Below, piece after piece: positions 48,075 through 56,128 of a stretch of DNA of 64,000 nt. How positions within the stretch are numbered: position 1 is the stretch's first letter; every line of letters starts with the position of its first letter. The position numbers were made by a program, and so were the translations under genes. Below the pieces are notes generated by a model, which searched no databases, had not been told where the DNA came from, and was given only the letters and a program-made list of their open reading frames with translations. Origin of the DNA: Chloroflexota bacterium (GTDB lineage Bacteria; Chloroflexota; Anaerolineae; Anaerolineales; Villigracilaceae); assembly GCA_016213105.1 (NCBI GenBank), contig JACRBN010000026.1, positions 868,001 to 932,000 of the forward strand, written 5' to 3'.

Positions 48075-48590
48075 TTACGCTGGATAACTTATTTCCACGT
48101 GGGAGAGGGGCAATTCCACAGGGATGCGATTTCCCCTGCTCAGGGTGAGCAGGATGCGAATCCGTTCATCCCCCGCAAGACGAAGATCGAAAATCGCCTC
48201 ATACCCGGCGAACGGTCCGCGGATCACCTTCAAGGGACCGCCCGGGACGAAATCAGCCCGCGCATTCAGCGGCGCTTGCATCTGGGACTCGATGCCGGTG
48301 ATAAGCGTGTGCATCACGTTGGCCGGGATGACGGCGGGTTCCCCGTCGAAATTCACCAGGCCGGCCGAGTAGGGCATCCACTGAAAAAGGGTGAACCCGG
48401 TTTGCAGCAGGTCGATGTGTACGAACATGTAACCCGCAAAGAAGGGCTTTGTCTTCCGCGAGCGTGGATCCACGGGGGTGTATGCCTGGCGGGGATAATA
48501 AGTTTCAAATCCCCTCAGGGAAACCTGTTTATAAAGCGCATCCTCTTTGTTCGGCTTACTTTTCAAAACATACCATTGTGCGTCGCTCAT
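48075..48590 (-). CDS. NusG/RfaH-family transcription antiterminator
   Basis: A 171-residue specialised NusG paralogue. The NGN domain occupies residues 1-105 (AQWYVLKSKPNKEDALYKQV, FAGYMFVHIDLLQTGFTLFQ). A KOW domain follows (VPGGPLKVIRGPFAGYEAIF). Paralogues of this type (RfaH, UpxY, LoaP) bind RNA polymerase at the start of long polysaccharide operons and prevent early termination. It precedes a 31-kb cluster read in the same direction, which fits. Its ATG overlaps the stop of a small upstream ORF (ATGA, 48587-48590). Confidence 0.9.
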   Translation of the reverse strand: MSDAQWYVLKSKPNKEDALYKQVSLRGFETYYPRQAYTPVDPRSRKTKPFFAGYMFVHIDLLQTGFTLFQWMPYSAGLVNFDGEPAVIPANVMHTLITGIESQMQAPLNARADFVPGGPLKVIRGPFAGYEAIFDLRLAGDERIRILLTLSRGNRIPVELPLSHVEISYPA

Positions 48591-48745
48591 GACATCCTTC
48601 CAACTGCATACCAGTAAAAAATACTTCGCAATGTTTTGAAGACCAGCTTAAGCGAGGCGGGATGCCATGTCCATAGCCTTTTGATGATCCCCAGCGGTGA
48701 ATAGCGGGCCATTCTCTCATCCGCGATTTTATTGACGCTGCCCAT
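48587..48745 (-). CDS. Small basic protein coupled to the antiterminator gene
   Basis: A 52-residue ORF (MGSVNKIADERMARYSPLGI to the C terminus YWYAVGRMS) whose stop overlaps the NusG-like start by ATGA. It is basic and aromatic-rich. The start may instead be the internal ATG at 48712, which has GGATGAGAG upstream. I do not recognise a family. The coupling is the main reason to think it is translated. Confidence 0.4.
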   Translation of the reverse strand: MGSVNKIADERMARYSPLGIIKRLWTWHPASLKLVFKTLRSIFYWYAVGRMS

Positions 48746-48760
48746 CCCCGCGTGTATAGT
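48732..48760 (+). promoter_or_regulatory. Promoter of the glycosidase gene
   Basis: TTGACG (48732-48737), 17-bp spacer and TATAGT (48755-48760), about 75 bases upstream of the glycosidase start on the plus strand. Confidence 0.65.
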
Positions 48761-48839
48761 AAAACAAAACCCGAAGGACCGAACCAGATAAGAACATCTC
48801 CTGCATCTCATGGACGGTCATCGCCGCAAAGGAATTGCC

Positions 48840-50276
48840 ATGCCTGAAAATGAACCACTTCCATATCCAAGCCTGCACACGGATGACCCGTCGGTCAACC
48901 GCGCCTATCGCATTGCGCTGGGCGACCTGTTGGGCAATGTCCAACCGTTCCAGGAGGGCCTGCTGGAGGAACCGCGCCCCGTGCTGCTGGCCGGTCTGGA
49001 TTACGACACTCCCTGGACGCGCGATGCAGCCATCAATGTCTGGAACGGACTGGGGTTGATCTGGCCGGGGGTTGCGCGCAATACACTGCTTTCCGTGCTC
49101 GAGCGCAAGGGGGATCGCCTGCTGATCGGCGGTCAATATTGGGACGCGATCATCTGGAGCCTGGGCGCCTGGACGTATTATCTTCATACCGGCGAACGGG
49201 ATTTCCTGGCGCTGGCTTTGCAGGCGGTGCGCAACAGCCTCGAACGCTTCGAGGCCGAGGAATTCGACGCGGACTTGGGTCTCTTTCGCGGCCCGGCCGT
49301 CTACGGGGATGGCGTCGCGGCGTATCCGCAGCGTTACTCGCCCGGCGGGACCAGCTCGATCCTCGACTGGGTCCAATTCAACCCGCAGCGGAAAGCCGAC
49401 CGCGGCTACGGCATCCCGATGATGAGCCTTTCGACCAATTGCGTCTATTACCAGGCCTACCGCACCGTGAACTGGATGGCGGAGGAATTGTCGCTGAGTC
49501 CGGTGTTCGCCTATGAACAGCGGGCAGCCGCCTTGTGTGAAAATATCCAGAAGCATTTTTGGAATCCAGCGCTGGGAACCTTCCGCTACCTGGTGGATGC
49601 CGAGGGCGGCAGTGACCACCAGGAGGGGCTGGGCCATTCCTTCGCCCTGCTGTTTGGCCTGGCGGATGCGCAGCAGGCCCGCAGCGTGCTGGACAAACAA
49701 TTCATCGCCCCGGCCGGCATCCCCTGCGTCTGGCCGTCCTATGAGCGCTATCTTCAAAAGGGCGGATATGGGCGGCACAGCGGCACCGTCTGGCCTTTTA
49801 TCTCCGCTTTCTGGGGCGCGGCGGCGCTCCAGCATGGGCGTTCGGACCTGTTCGAGCGGGAGTTCAAGCTATTCAGCGGCCACATCAACCGCCACGGTCA
49901 ATGCGCCGAGATCTATCACCCGCTGAGCGGGGAGGTGTACGGCGGCTTGCAGGAGGCGGGTCAGGGCGCGGATGGGCTGGAGTGGGCCTCCTGCTCCCGC
50001 CAGAGTTGGACCGCCAGCGCCTACCTGCGCATGCTCCTGTTCGGCGTGGCGGGCCTGCGCTTCAGCAGCGCGGGCGTGGAGTTTCAGCCTTGTTTGATGG
50101 ATGGCCTGGAGAAGGTGCAAATCAACCCACTGCGGTATCGCAGCAGTTTGTTGGACTTGACCCTGATTGGCCGCGGGACGCAGATCCGCCGCTTCTCGGT
50201 CAACGGTGTGAGCGCCGAACCCTTCCTGCCCGCCGATGTGTGGGGGGAACAGCGGGTGGTGATCGAGGTGGGATAG
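48840..50276 (+). CDS. (alpha/alpha)6-barrel glycoside hydrolase (GH63/GH37-like)
   Basis: A 478-residue cytoplasmic glycosidase of the six-hairpin barrel superfamily. LAGLDYDTPWTRDAAINVWN has the Trp-Arg-Asp type substrate motif, GGQYWDAIIWSLGAWTYYLH follows, and the late HSGTVWPFISAFWGAAALQH with EWASCSRQSWTASAYLRMLL lines the active site. Similar proteins include mannosylglycerate hydrolase-like (MGH1) and amylo-1,6-glucosidase-like enzymes. The start at 48840 has AAAGGAA upstream; an ATG at 48810 is less likely. Substrate not predictable. It is monocistronic or reads into the DUF2207 gene 108 bases on. Confidence 0.8.
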   Translation: MPENEPLPYPSLHTDDPSVNRAYRIALGDLLGNVQPFQEGLLEEPRPVLLAGLDYDTPWTRDAAINVWNGLGLIWPGVARNTLLSVLERKGDRLLIGGQYWDAIIWSLGAWTYYLHTGERDFLALALQAVRNSLERFEAEEFDADLGLFRGPAVYGDGVAAYPQRYSPGGTSSILDWVQFNPQRKADRGYGIPMMSLSTNCVYYQAYRTVNWMAEELSLSPVFAYEQRAAALCENIQKHFWNPALGTFRYLVDAEGGSDHQEGLGHSFALLFGLADAQQARSVLDKQFIAPAGIPCVWPSYERYLQKGGYGRHSGTVWPFISAFWGAAALQHGRSDLFEREFKLFSGHINRHGQCAEIYHPLSGEVYGGLQEAGQGADGLEWASCSRQSWTASAYLRMLLFGVAGLRFSSAGVEFQPCLMDGLEKVQINPLRYRSSLLDLTLIGRGTQIRRFSVNGVSAEPFLPADVWGEQRVVIEVG

Positions 50277-50384
50277 GCGCTCCCCTGGGCGCATCTCCCG
50301 GGCGTGATTGTTAAAGTGTTGTAAATAACTGGCTTCCGTCCCAACTTTCCCGTATGATTAACGTAGAAATAATCGGAGGAACCC

Positions 50385-52070
50385 ATGCTGCGAAAATCTT
50401 TCGTCACGCTCGTTTCGGTCCTGTTGATTGCCCTGTTTACGGCCACCCCGGCTTTGGCGGCGAAATCCTATTACGCCGAGCGCTTCGATGTCGATGTTGC
50501 CATCCAGGAAAACGGTTCGATCATCGTCACCGAAACCGTTGAATTTCACTTCGAAGGTGACCCGTTCACCTTTGCCTTTCGCGAAATCTCCGCCGCCGAA
50601 ACCGACGGGTTGACCTTCCTCGATGCCAGCATGGACGGCGTCCCGATGCCGCTGGGCACTCAGGCGGGACAGGTGGAGGTCTCGGGCGGGGATTCGCTCC
50701 AGGTGAAGTGGCATTTCCCAGCCACGTCCAACGCCACGCGCGTCTTTACGGTGCGCTACCGCGTCGAGGGCGTCATCCGCAAGGGGCAGGCGGATACCCT
50801 CATTTGGCGTGCCATCCCCGAAGACCACGATTACGCCATCCGGGCCTCCACCATCACGCTGACGTTTCCCTCGCAGGCGGTCCCGCTCGAAGCGCCGCGC
50901 CTCAACCGGGACTTCGAATCTGCTTCGACGGCCCAGGGCTTTACCCTCACTGCGGGCGGACTCGACGAAGACCAGGATTTGATCCTCACCGCGCTGTTCC
51001 CTTCCGACAGCCTGACCCGGGCGGCCCCGCTTTGGCAGACCCGCCAGGAACAGACGGAGGCGGCCACCTCACAAGCTCTGCCGGTCAGCCTGTTTGCCGG
51101 GGCTGCCGCATTTCTGCTGGGCGGATTCGGCTTGTGGAGCTATGCCCGCGCCAACAAACGCGAATTGAACCTCAGCGACGTGATGCCCACGCCCAATCCG
51201 CCCTCGAACCTGCCGCCTGCCGTGGTGGGCGCGTTGACCGGCCAGCCGAACGGCTTCATGGGTGCGATCTTCGATCTTGCCAGCCGCGGCGTTTTGGAGA
51301 TCGAGGAACAGAAAGGCGCCTGGGGCACGGTCAATTACGTTCTGGCCCGCAGGCAAATGGAGGTTCCCGTGCGCCCGCATGAACAGAGCCTGCTGGATGC
51401 CTTGTACGAACGCGGCGGAACTGAAATCAATATGAACGAGATCGCCGCGCGCCTGGGGATGAAGGGTAAGGCCTTTGACCGGGCCGTGGAGGCGGAACTG
51501 GTCCAGCGCGGCTGGTTCGACCTGAACCGTAAGCGGACGCGCAGGAACCTGGCAGCCGGCGGGATCGCGGTTCTGCTGCTTTCGATCATTATTTTTATCG
51601 GTGCTGTGGTCGCCTGGGTGAGCAATGGCTTTGACGCTACGTTGTCCATGTTGTTTGCGGGGATCACCGGGCTGGGCGCGGGGACGTTCCTCCTGTCGAT
51701 CATTCTGCTGATCTATGCCGGCACGTATTCCACGCTCACCCCGGCCGGGGAGGAGCAGGCCGTCCGCTGGAAGGGTTTCCAGGCATATCTCAAACTGGTG
51801 AGCAAGGGACGGGAAACCGCCATCCGCCCCGATTTCTTCGAGATGTACCTGGCGTATGCTGCGGTCTTCGGACTGGGCGCTCAATGGGCGAAGTATTTCC
51901 AGAAAATGGGCGATGTGCCGCTGCCCATCTGGCTCCACGCTGCGGCCGGCGTGAACACCGACTTTGGCGCGATGGTGGTGGTCATGTCCGCTTCGGATGC
52001 GGCCGGCGTCAGCGCAGGCGGGGCGGGGGGTGCAGGCGCTTCGGGTGGAGGCTCCAGCGGCGCCGGATAG
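50385..52070 (+). CDS. DUF2207 membrane protein
   Basis: A 561-residue protein with a signal peptide (SVLLIALFTATPALA) and an external domain of about 200 residues built of beta strands (DVAIQENGSIIVTETVEFHF) typical of DUF2207. Helices occur near residues 225-250 and 390-450, and a cytoplasmic segment lies between. The C terminus is a Gly/Ser/Ala-rich tail (AGGAGGAGASGGGSSGAG). Ribosome site GGAGGA precedes the ATG. Function of the family is unknown to me. Confidence 0.85.
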   Translation: MLRKSFVTLVSVLLIALFTATPALAAKSYYAERFDVDVAIQENGSIIVTETVEFHFEGDPFTFAFREISAAETDGLTFLDASMDGVPMPLGTQAGQVEVSGGDSLQVKWHFPATSNATRVFTVRYRVEGVIRKGQADTLIWRAIPEDHDYAIRASTITLTFPSQAVPLEAPRLNRDFESASTAQGFTLTAGGLDEDQDLILTALFPSDSLTRAAPLWQTRQEQTEAATSQALPVSLFAGAAAFLLGGFGLWSYARANKRELNLSDVMPTPNPPSNLPPAVVGALTGQPNGFMGAIFDLASRGVLEIEEQKGAWGTVNYVLARRQMEVPVRPHEQSLLDALYERGGTEINMNEIAARLGMKGKAFDRAVEAELVQRGWFDLNRKRTRRNLAAGGIAVLLLSIIIFIGAVVAWVSNGFDATLSMLFAGITGLGAGTFLLSIILLIYAGTYSTLTPAGEEQAVRWKGFQAYLKLVSKGRETAIRPDFFEMYLAYAAVFGLGAQWAKYFQKMGDVPLPIWLHAAAGVNTDFGAMVVVMSASDAAGVSAGGAGGAGASGGGSSGAG

Positions 52071-52112
52071 TGTGAAGGTCATTCCCTGCCATGCTGTACC
52101 ACGGAAAAACAG

Positions 52113-52769
52113 ATGAATCCTGACATCGGGTACTGGGTGACCCTGTCCATTCCATTCCTCTTGATCCCCAGCGCATGGGTCGTCTTTGTTTCCCTTTCGA
52201 AACGGCTGGGAAGGGAAAAGGGATATCTGCTCGGCTTCCTCTTTTACTGGCTGGTCTGGTGTGTGCTGGTTCCCCTGGCCATCCTTGGCTGGGACGGTTT
52301 TCAGCTCCTGTTCGTGGATACGGTTCCGCTCTTTTCCCGCCCGAACTGGCCGGCCGCCGTTTTATTTGCCTTCATCTCCCTGGTGACCCTGCTCATGTAC
52401 GGCAGGGATTTCCTTCGGGCGTCCCCGACCCTGATCCTCATCGCCATCCCCGCCGCCACGCTCAACGGCATTTGCGAGGAACTGCTCTGGCGCGGATTAT
52501 TCGTGCGGGCCTTCCCCGACAATATCTGGCTGGCAATCGTGCTCCCGTCCATCGGATTTGCGCTCTGGCATTGGGTGCCCCTGCAAATCCACTCGCAGGG
52601 CGGGCGGACGGCCTTTGTGATCTCCACGTTTTTTCTGGGCCTGGCCTATGGCTGGATTTCGTATGAAACCGGCTCAGCCAGGTGGGCGGCTGTCTCGCAC
52701 AGTCTGAACGGAATTTTGGCCCTGGGTGGGATGATTGCGCCGTCCGTCTTGAAATTGCTCAAGCGTTGA
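52113..52769 (+). CDS. CPBP-family intramembrane metalloprotease (CAAX-like)
   Basis: A 218-residue polytopic protein with the Abi/CPBP motifs: ICEELLWRGLFVRAF (Glu-Glu and Arg), GFALWHWVP (zinc-binding His) and AAVSHSLNGILAL (second His region). These are the expected catalytic residues, so it is probably active. Targets in bacteria are mostly unknown. It follows DUF2207 by 43 bases and is the last gene before the 370-base gap that leads the catabolic operon. Confidence 0.88.
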   Translation: MNPDIGYWVTLSIPFLLIPSAWVVFVSLSKRLGREKGYLLGFLFYWLVWCVLVPLAILGWDGFQLLFVDTVPLFSRPNWPAAVLFAFISLVTLLMYGRDFLRASPTLILIAIPAATLNGICEELLWRGLFVRAFPDNIWLAIVLPSIGFALWHWVPLQIHSQGGRTAFVISTFFLGLAYGWISYETGSARWAAVSHSLNGILALGGMIAPSVLKLLKR

Positions 52770-53030
52770 TCTGGTCTGGGGGTGGAATCGGGCAGAAATT
52801 CCCGCCTGTGGCGGCGAATGTCCCCGCGATGAACGTAACAGGAAATGGTGACATTTGATAATTGTCTGACATCTTGAATTGTTATAGTGTTATTTCATGC
52901 TGTTATTCTGACCTGTCAGGAAAAAACTGGCAACTTAAGGACATCAAACATTGTTTGCGAATCGTCCAATGCTGGCATACCTTCATCAAACCATGATTCA
53001 TGGGCAGAAGAGAGGGGAGGTGCTTATCGA

Positions 53031-53105
53031 ATGATTATGTATGCGCGCTTGCCGCGCATTTTTTGTCCCAGGCGGGAGCGGAAAATAAAAACCATTCGAA
53101 CGTAA
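53031..53105 (+). CDS. Putative leader peptide (24 aa, Arg-rich)
   Basis: ATG at 53031 (or 53037), preceded by AGGGGAGGTG about 8 bases upstream. It encodes 24 residues that include PRIFCPRRERK, with six Arg in the last 20. The terminator hairpin lies inside it, and the permease starts 33 bases after its stop. Ribosome stalling at its Arg codons could control the hairpin. No other evidence of translation. Confidence 0.4.
   Translation: MIMYARLPRIFCPRRERKIKTIRT
53041..53064 (+). terminator. Leader terminator or attenuator
   Basis: ATGCGCG, a 5-base loop and CGCGCAT form a perfect 7-bp stem that runs into a six-T tract (53059-53064), 75 bases upstream of the permease start. It overlaps the small leader ORF. 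Confidence 0.65.
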
Positions 53106-53138
53106 TATCGCCACAAAGATAGTTCGAGGAGAATCAAA

Positions 53139-54542
53139 ATGGCAGTTCAAGAAAAGAAGATCATCGGTTATCTTCCAGAAGATACGCCTCCCGTGGGCGC
53201 CATGTTGAGCCTTGGGTTTCAGCAATTCCTGACCATGTTCCCCGCCACGGTTCTGGTCGCCATCCTGACCAAATTCGATGTCGGCATCACCCTGCTGGCC
53301 TCCGGTCTCGGGACGATCATCGCCCTGCTGGTCTCGAAGCGCAAAATCCCGATGTACTACGGCTCATCCTTCTCATACATTGCGGTCATCATCACGGTGA
53401 TGAGCAAGTTCGCGCCGGATTGTTATAACTCTACAGCAGTTTATTGCCCAGAAGGCGTTCAGATTGTCCAGGTAGGCATCGTTCTGACGGCGGTGTTCGA
53501 GATCCTGATTGGCTTGCTAATCATGCGCATCGGCAAGGCAGCGCTGGATCGCGTCCTGCCGCCCATCGTTACGGGTTCGATGGCCATGGTCATCGGTATC
53601 GCGCTGGCCAATGCGGCCCTCGGCAACGCCGGCAACTGGGCGGCTCCAGAGGTGGCTGCAAAAACATGGATCGTGGCCTTCATCACCCTGGTCGCGACCA
53701 TCCTGTTCTCGGTCTATTTGCAGGGCAAGGGCTTGATCGGCATGCTGCCAATTTTGCTTGGCGCGATATTCGGCTATCTGGTTGCCATTCCTTTTGGATT
53801 GGTGCATTTTGAGAATGTCACCAACGCACCCTGGCTGGAAATGCCCAAGTTTACCTTCCCCGCCTTCACCAATCCAGATGCCTGGGGCATGGCGCTCAGC
53901 ATTGCTCTGATCTTCATCGCCACCATCCCTGAATCGACCGCGCACCTGTACCAAATGAGTCTCTACATTGACGCGCTCGCGGCCGAAATGGGACGCAAAC
54001 CCCACAACATCAAGGAACTGATCGGCCTCAACCTCATTGCGGATGGAACGGACGATGTTGTGGTTGGACTCCTCGGTGGCTGCGCCGGCACGAACTATGG
54101 TGAGAACAATTCGCTCATGGCAATTACTCGCAACTATTCAACTGCCGTGCTGATGACCGCGGGAGGCATTGCCTTTGTGCTGGCCTTCTCTGGCAAACTG
54201 GTGGCGCTGGTCAACACCATGCCTGCGGCGGTCGTCGGTGGCTTGAGCATCTACCTCTTCGGCGTGATCGGTATGCAGGGCGTCGCCCTGATCCAGTCCG
54301 AGAAGGTCAACCTGTTCGACCCGAAGCAGTTGGCCGTCGGCGCGATCATCCTGATCACCGGCATTGGCGGCAACCTGGCGCTTGCCAATGGCGTGTTCCC
54401 CTTCAACATTCCGTTCCTGTTCCCGAATGGAATTCCCGCCATCGTCTTTGCGGCCATCCTGGGCATCCTGGTCAACACGATCTTCCTCGTATTACCACCT
54501 TCCCGCTTTGGCATCAAAGAACGGGATAATATCAACAAGTAA
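53139..54542 (+). CDS. NCS2 nucleobase permease (UraA/uracil-type residues)
   Basis: A 467-residue proton-coupled nucleobase transporter of the uracil-xanthine permease family with about 14 helices. The family signature appears as TNYGENNSLMAITRNYS (Glu322), and the helix-8 Glu is in ATIPESTAHLYQMS (Glu265). Both resemble UraA-type uracil permeases (Glu in the TYGENxG motif), whereas xanthine/urate members have Gln there. Ser325 replaces the usual Gly. GAGGAG precedes the ATG. It leads the operon with the molybdenum hydroxylase, so a uracil-like or other N-heterocycle is likely imported. Annotation pipelines would probably call it xanthine/uracil permease. Confidence 0.9.
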   Translation: MAVQEKKIIGYLPEDTPPVGAMLSLGFQQFLTMFPATVLVAILTKFDVGITLLASGLGTIIALLVSKRKIPMYYGSSFSYIAVIITVMSKFAPDCYNSTAVYCPEGVQIVQVGIVLTAVFEILIGLLIMRIGKAALDRVLPPIVTGSMAMVIGIALANAALGNAGNWAAPEVAAKTWIVAFITLVATILFSVYLQGKGLIGMLPILLGAIFGYLVAIPFGLVHFENVTNAPWLEMPKFTFPAFTNPDAWGMALSIALIFIATIPESTAHLYQMSLYIDALAAEMGRKPHNIKELIGLNLIADGTDDVVVGLLGGCAGTNYGENNSLMAITRNYSTAVLMTAGGIAFVLAFSGKLVALVNTMPAAVVGGLSIYLFGVIGMQGVALIQSEKVNLFDPKQLAVGAIILITGIGGNLALANGVFPFNIPFLFPNGIPAIVFAAILGILVNTIFLVLPPSRFGIKERDNINK

Positions 54543-54552
54543 TCCAACGCCT

Positions 54553-54632
54553 CATGCCGGCCCGTCTCGCGGCTGGCATGGGATCACACCATCGGTGGAA
54601 CGTTTGCGCGAAGATCCCCAGGCGTTCCACCG
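54553..54632 (+). other. Two stem-loops after the permease gene
   Basis: CATGCCGGCC/GGCTGGCATG (54553-54580) and CGGTGGAACG/CGTTCCACCG (54593-54602 and 54623-54632). No T run follows, so they are more likely mRNA-stabilising or processing structures than terminators. They lie in the 135-base gap before the hydroxylase genes. Confidence 0.6.
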
Positions 54633-54677
54633 GTCTTCCATCTGTAATGGAACACATTCTCCTGCAAGGAGACCCAC

Positions 54678-55571
54678 ATGACTCTTGATACTCATCCGAC
54701 ACTTCCTGAATTCGAATATATCCGACCGGCGACCCTGGCCGAGGCCAGCGACTTCCTGGCCCGCCATGCTGGGGAGGCGCGTCCCTTCCTGGGCGGCACT
54801 GACGTCTTCGTGCGCATGCGGGACGGTTTTTTGACCCCCAGGTACCTGGTCGATGTGAAACGACTGGACGGCATGAACGATCTGCGCTTCGACCCGCAGG
54901 CGGGCCTGACCATTGGCGCGGCGGTCAACATGAACCGCGTGGCCGCGGCGCCCGAGGTGCAGGCGCATTATCCGTTGCTGGCGGAGGCCTGCCGCACGGT
55001 CGCCAGTTATCAACTGCGCACGCGCGCGACCATCGTCGGCAATATCTGCAACGCCTCCCCCGCCGGCGACACCATCGGCGCCTGCCTGTTGTTCGACGGC
55101 GTGCTGCACATCCAGGGCGTGGACGGCCCCAGGCTGGAGCCGCTCAAGTCCTTCTTCCTTGGCCCCGGCAAGACCACCCTGAAGCCGGGCGACATCGTCA
55201 CTGCGATCCAGTTCCCGCTCCCGCCGCAAGGCTGCCAGGGGACCTACATCAAACTGGGCCGTAACAAGTTGAGCGATCTGTCCATCGTCGGCGTGACGGC
55301 CCTCGGGTGCCCGGACGCGGCCTGCGCTTCGGGGTATCGCTTCCGCGTAGCGCTGACTTCCGTTGCGCCGGTGCCGCTGGTGGCGGGCGCGGTCGAGACC
55401 TGCCTGGCGGAGAATCCCATCACCCCCGATGCCATCCAGGAGGCGGCCCGCCTGGCCGCGGAAGCCAGCACACCCATCGATGACGTGCGCGGCAGTGCGC
55501 GCTATCGCAAACAAATGGTGGGGAAACTGTCGGCGCGCGCCTTGAACGCCGTCTGGCGCAAACTGGGTTGA
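54678..55571 (+). CDS. Molybdenum hydroxylase FAD-binding subunit (XdhB/CoxM-like)
   Basis: A 297-residue middle subunit. PFLGGTDVFVRMRDGF is the first FAD loop, TRATIVGNICNASPAGDT the second, and the C-terminal domain has KQMVGKLSARALNAVWRKLG. It passes electrons from the iron-sulfur clusters to FAD and then to the acceptor. It belongs to one complex with the next two genes (order FAD, iron-sulfur, molybdenum). CAAGGAG precedes the ATG. Confidence 0.92.
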   Translation: MTLDTHPTLPEFEYIRPATLAEASDFLARHAGEARPFLGGTDVFVRMRDGFLTPRYLVDVKRLDGMNDLRFDPQAGLTIGAAVNMNRVAAAPEVQAHYPLLAEACRTVASYQLRTRATIVGNICNASPAGDTIGACLLFDGVLHIQGVDGPRLEPLKSFFLGPGKTTLKPGDIVTAIQFPLPPQGCQGTYIKLGRNKLSDLSIVGVTALGCPDAACASGYRFRVALTSVAPVPLVAGAVETCLAENPITPDAIQEAARLAAEASTPIDDVRGSARYRKQMVGKLSARALNAVWRKLG

Positions 55572-55590
55572 GACGCGGATCGGAGAAACC

Positions 55591-56073
55591 ATGGCATTCC
55601 ATAAAATAAATATCACGGTAAATGGCGCACAGGAGCAGGTCGTCGTTCCGTCGAACATGACGCTCATGCAGATGCTGCGCGAGAGCCTGGCCCTGACGGG
55701 CACCAAGAACGGCTGCTCGGCCGGCGAGTGCGGCGCATGCACCGCGCTGATGAACGGCGAACCCGTCAACACCTGCATGGTGCTGGCCGCCGAGTGCGAC
55801 GGCGTGGAGATCGTCACGGTGGAGGGATTGGCGGACGACAATCGCCTTTCCCCACTCCAGGAGGCGATGCTGGCAACGGGCGGCGTCCAGTGCGGATTCT
55901 GCACGCCCGGCGTCCTGATCTCCTCGCGCGCCCTGCTCGACCGCAATCCCAACCCCAGCGAGGACGAGATCCGTGAGGCGCTGGTTGGGAATTTGTGCCG
56001 CTGCACCGGCTACGTGCGCATCATCGAGGCTGTCAAGGCGGCCGCCAGGACGCAAGTGGCGGCGTCGGCCTGA
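55591..56073 (+). CDS. Molybdenum hydroxylase 2Fe-2S subunit (XdhC/CoxS-like)
   Basis: A 160-residue small subunit. The N-terminal plant-type cluster has GCSAGECGACTALMNGEP with a fourth Cys in VNTC; the second, helical cluster has QCGFCTPGVLIS and LCRCTGYVRIIEA. All eight cluster Cys are present. It starts 19 bases after the FAD subunit and 55 bases before the large subunit. Confidence 0.95.
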   Translation: MAFHKINITVNGAQEQVVVPSNMTLMQMLRESLALTGTKNGCSAGECGACTALMNGEPVNTCMVLAAECDGVEIVTVEGLADDNRLSPLQEAMLATGGVQCGFCTPGVLISSRALLDRNPNPSEDEIREALVGNLCRCTGYVRIIEAVKAAARTQVAASA

Positions 56074-56128
56074 CCGCCGTTCCAGGAAAGTTCCAAACCA
56101 GATTTATGCATCCATAAGGAGAACACTT

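Larger units (their letters stand above)
52770..53138 (+). promoter_or_regulatory. Promoter and long leader of the permease operon
   Basis: A candidate promoter is TTGTCT (52862-52867), 15 bases, TATAGT (52883-52888). Downstream are several short inverted repeats (for example CATG-ATT-CATG near 52992), a small ORF with a strong ribosome site (53031-53105) and a terminator-like hairpin (53041-53064). I compared it by eye with purine, PRPP and ppGpp riboswitch patterns and found no match. The layout fits transcription attenuation. Confidence 0.5.

Noticed and set aside
52770-53138. Purine, PRPP, ppGpp or xanthine riboswitch in the permease leader
   Set aside because: I compared by eye and found none of the conserved core sequences. 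A covariance-model search would decide.
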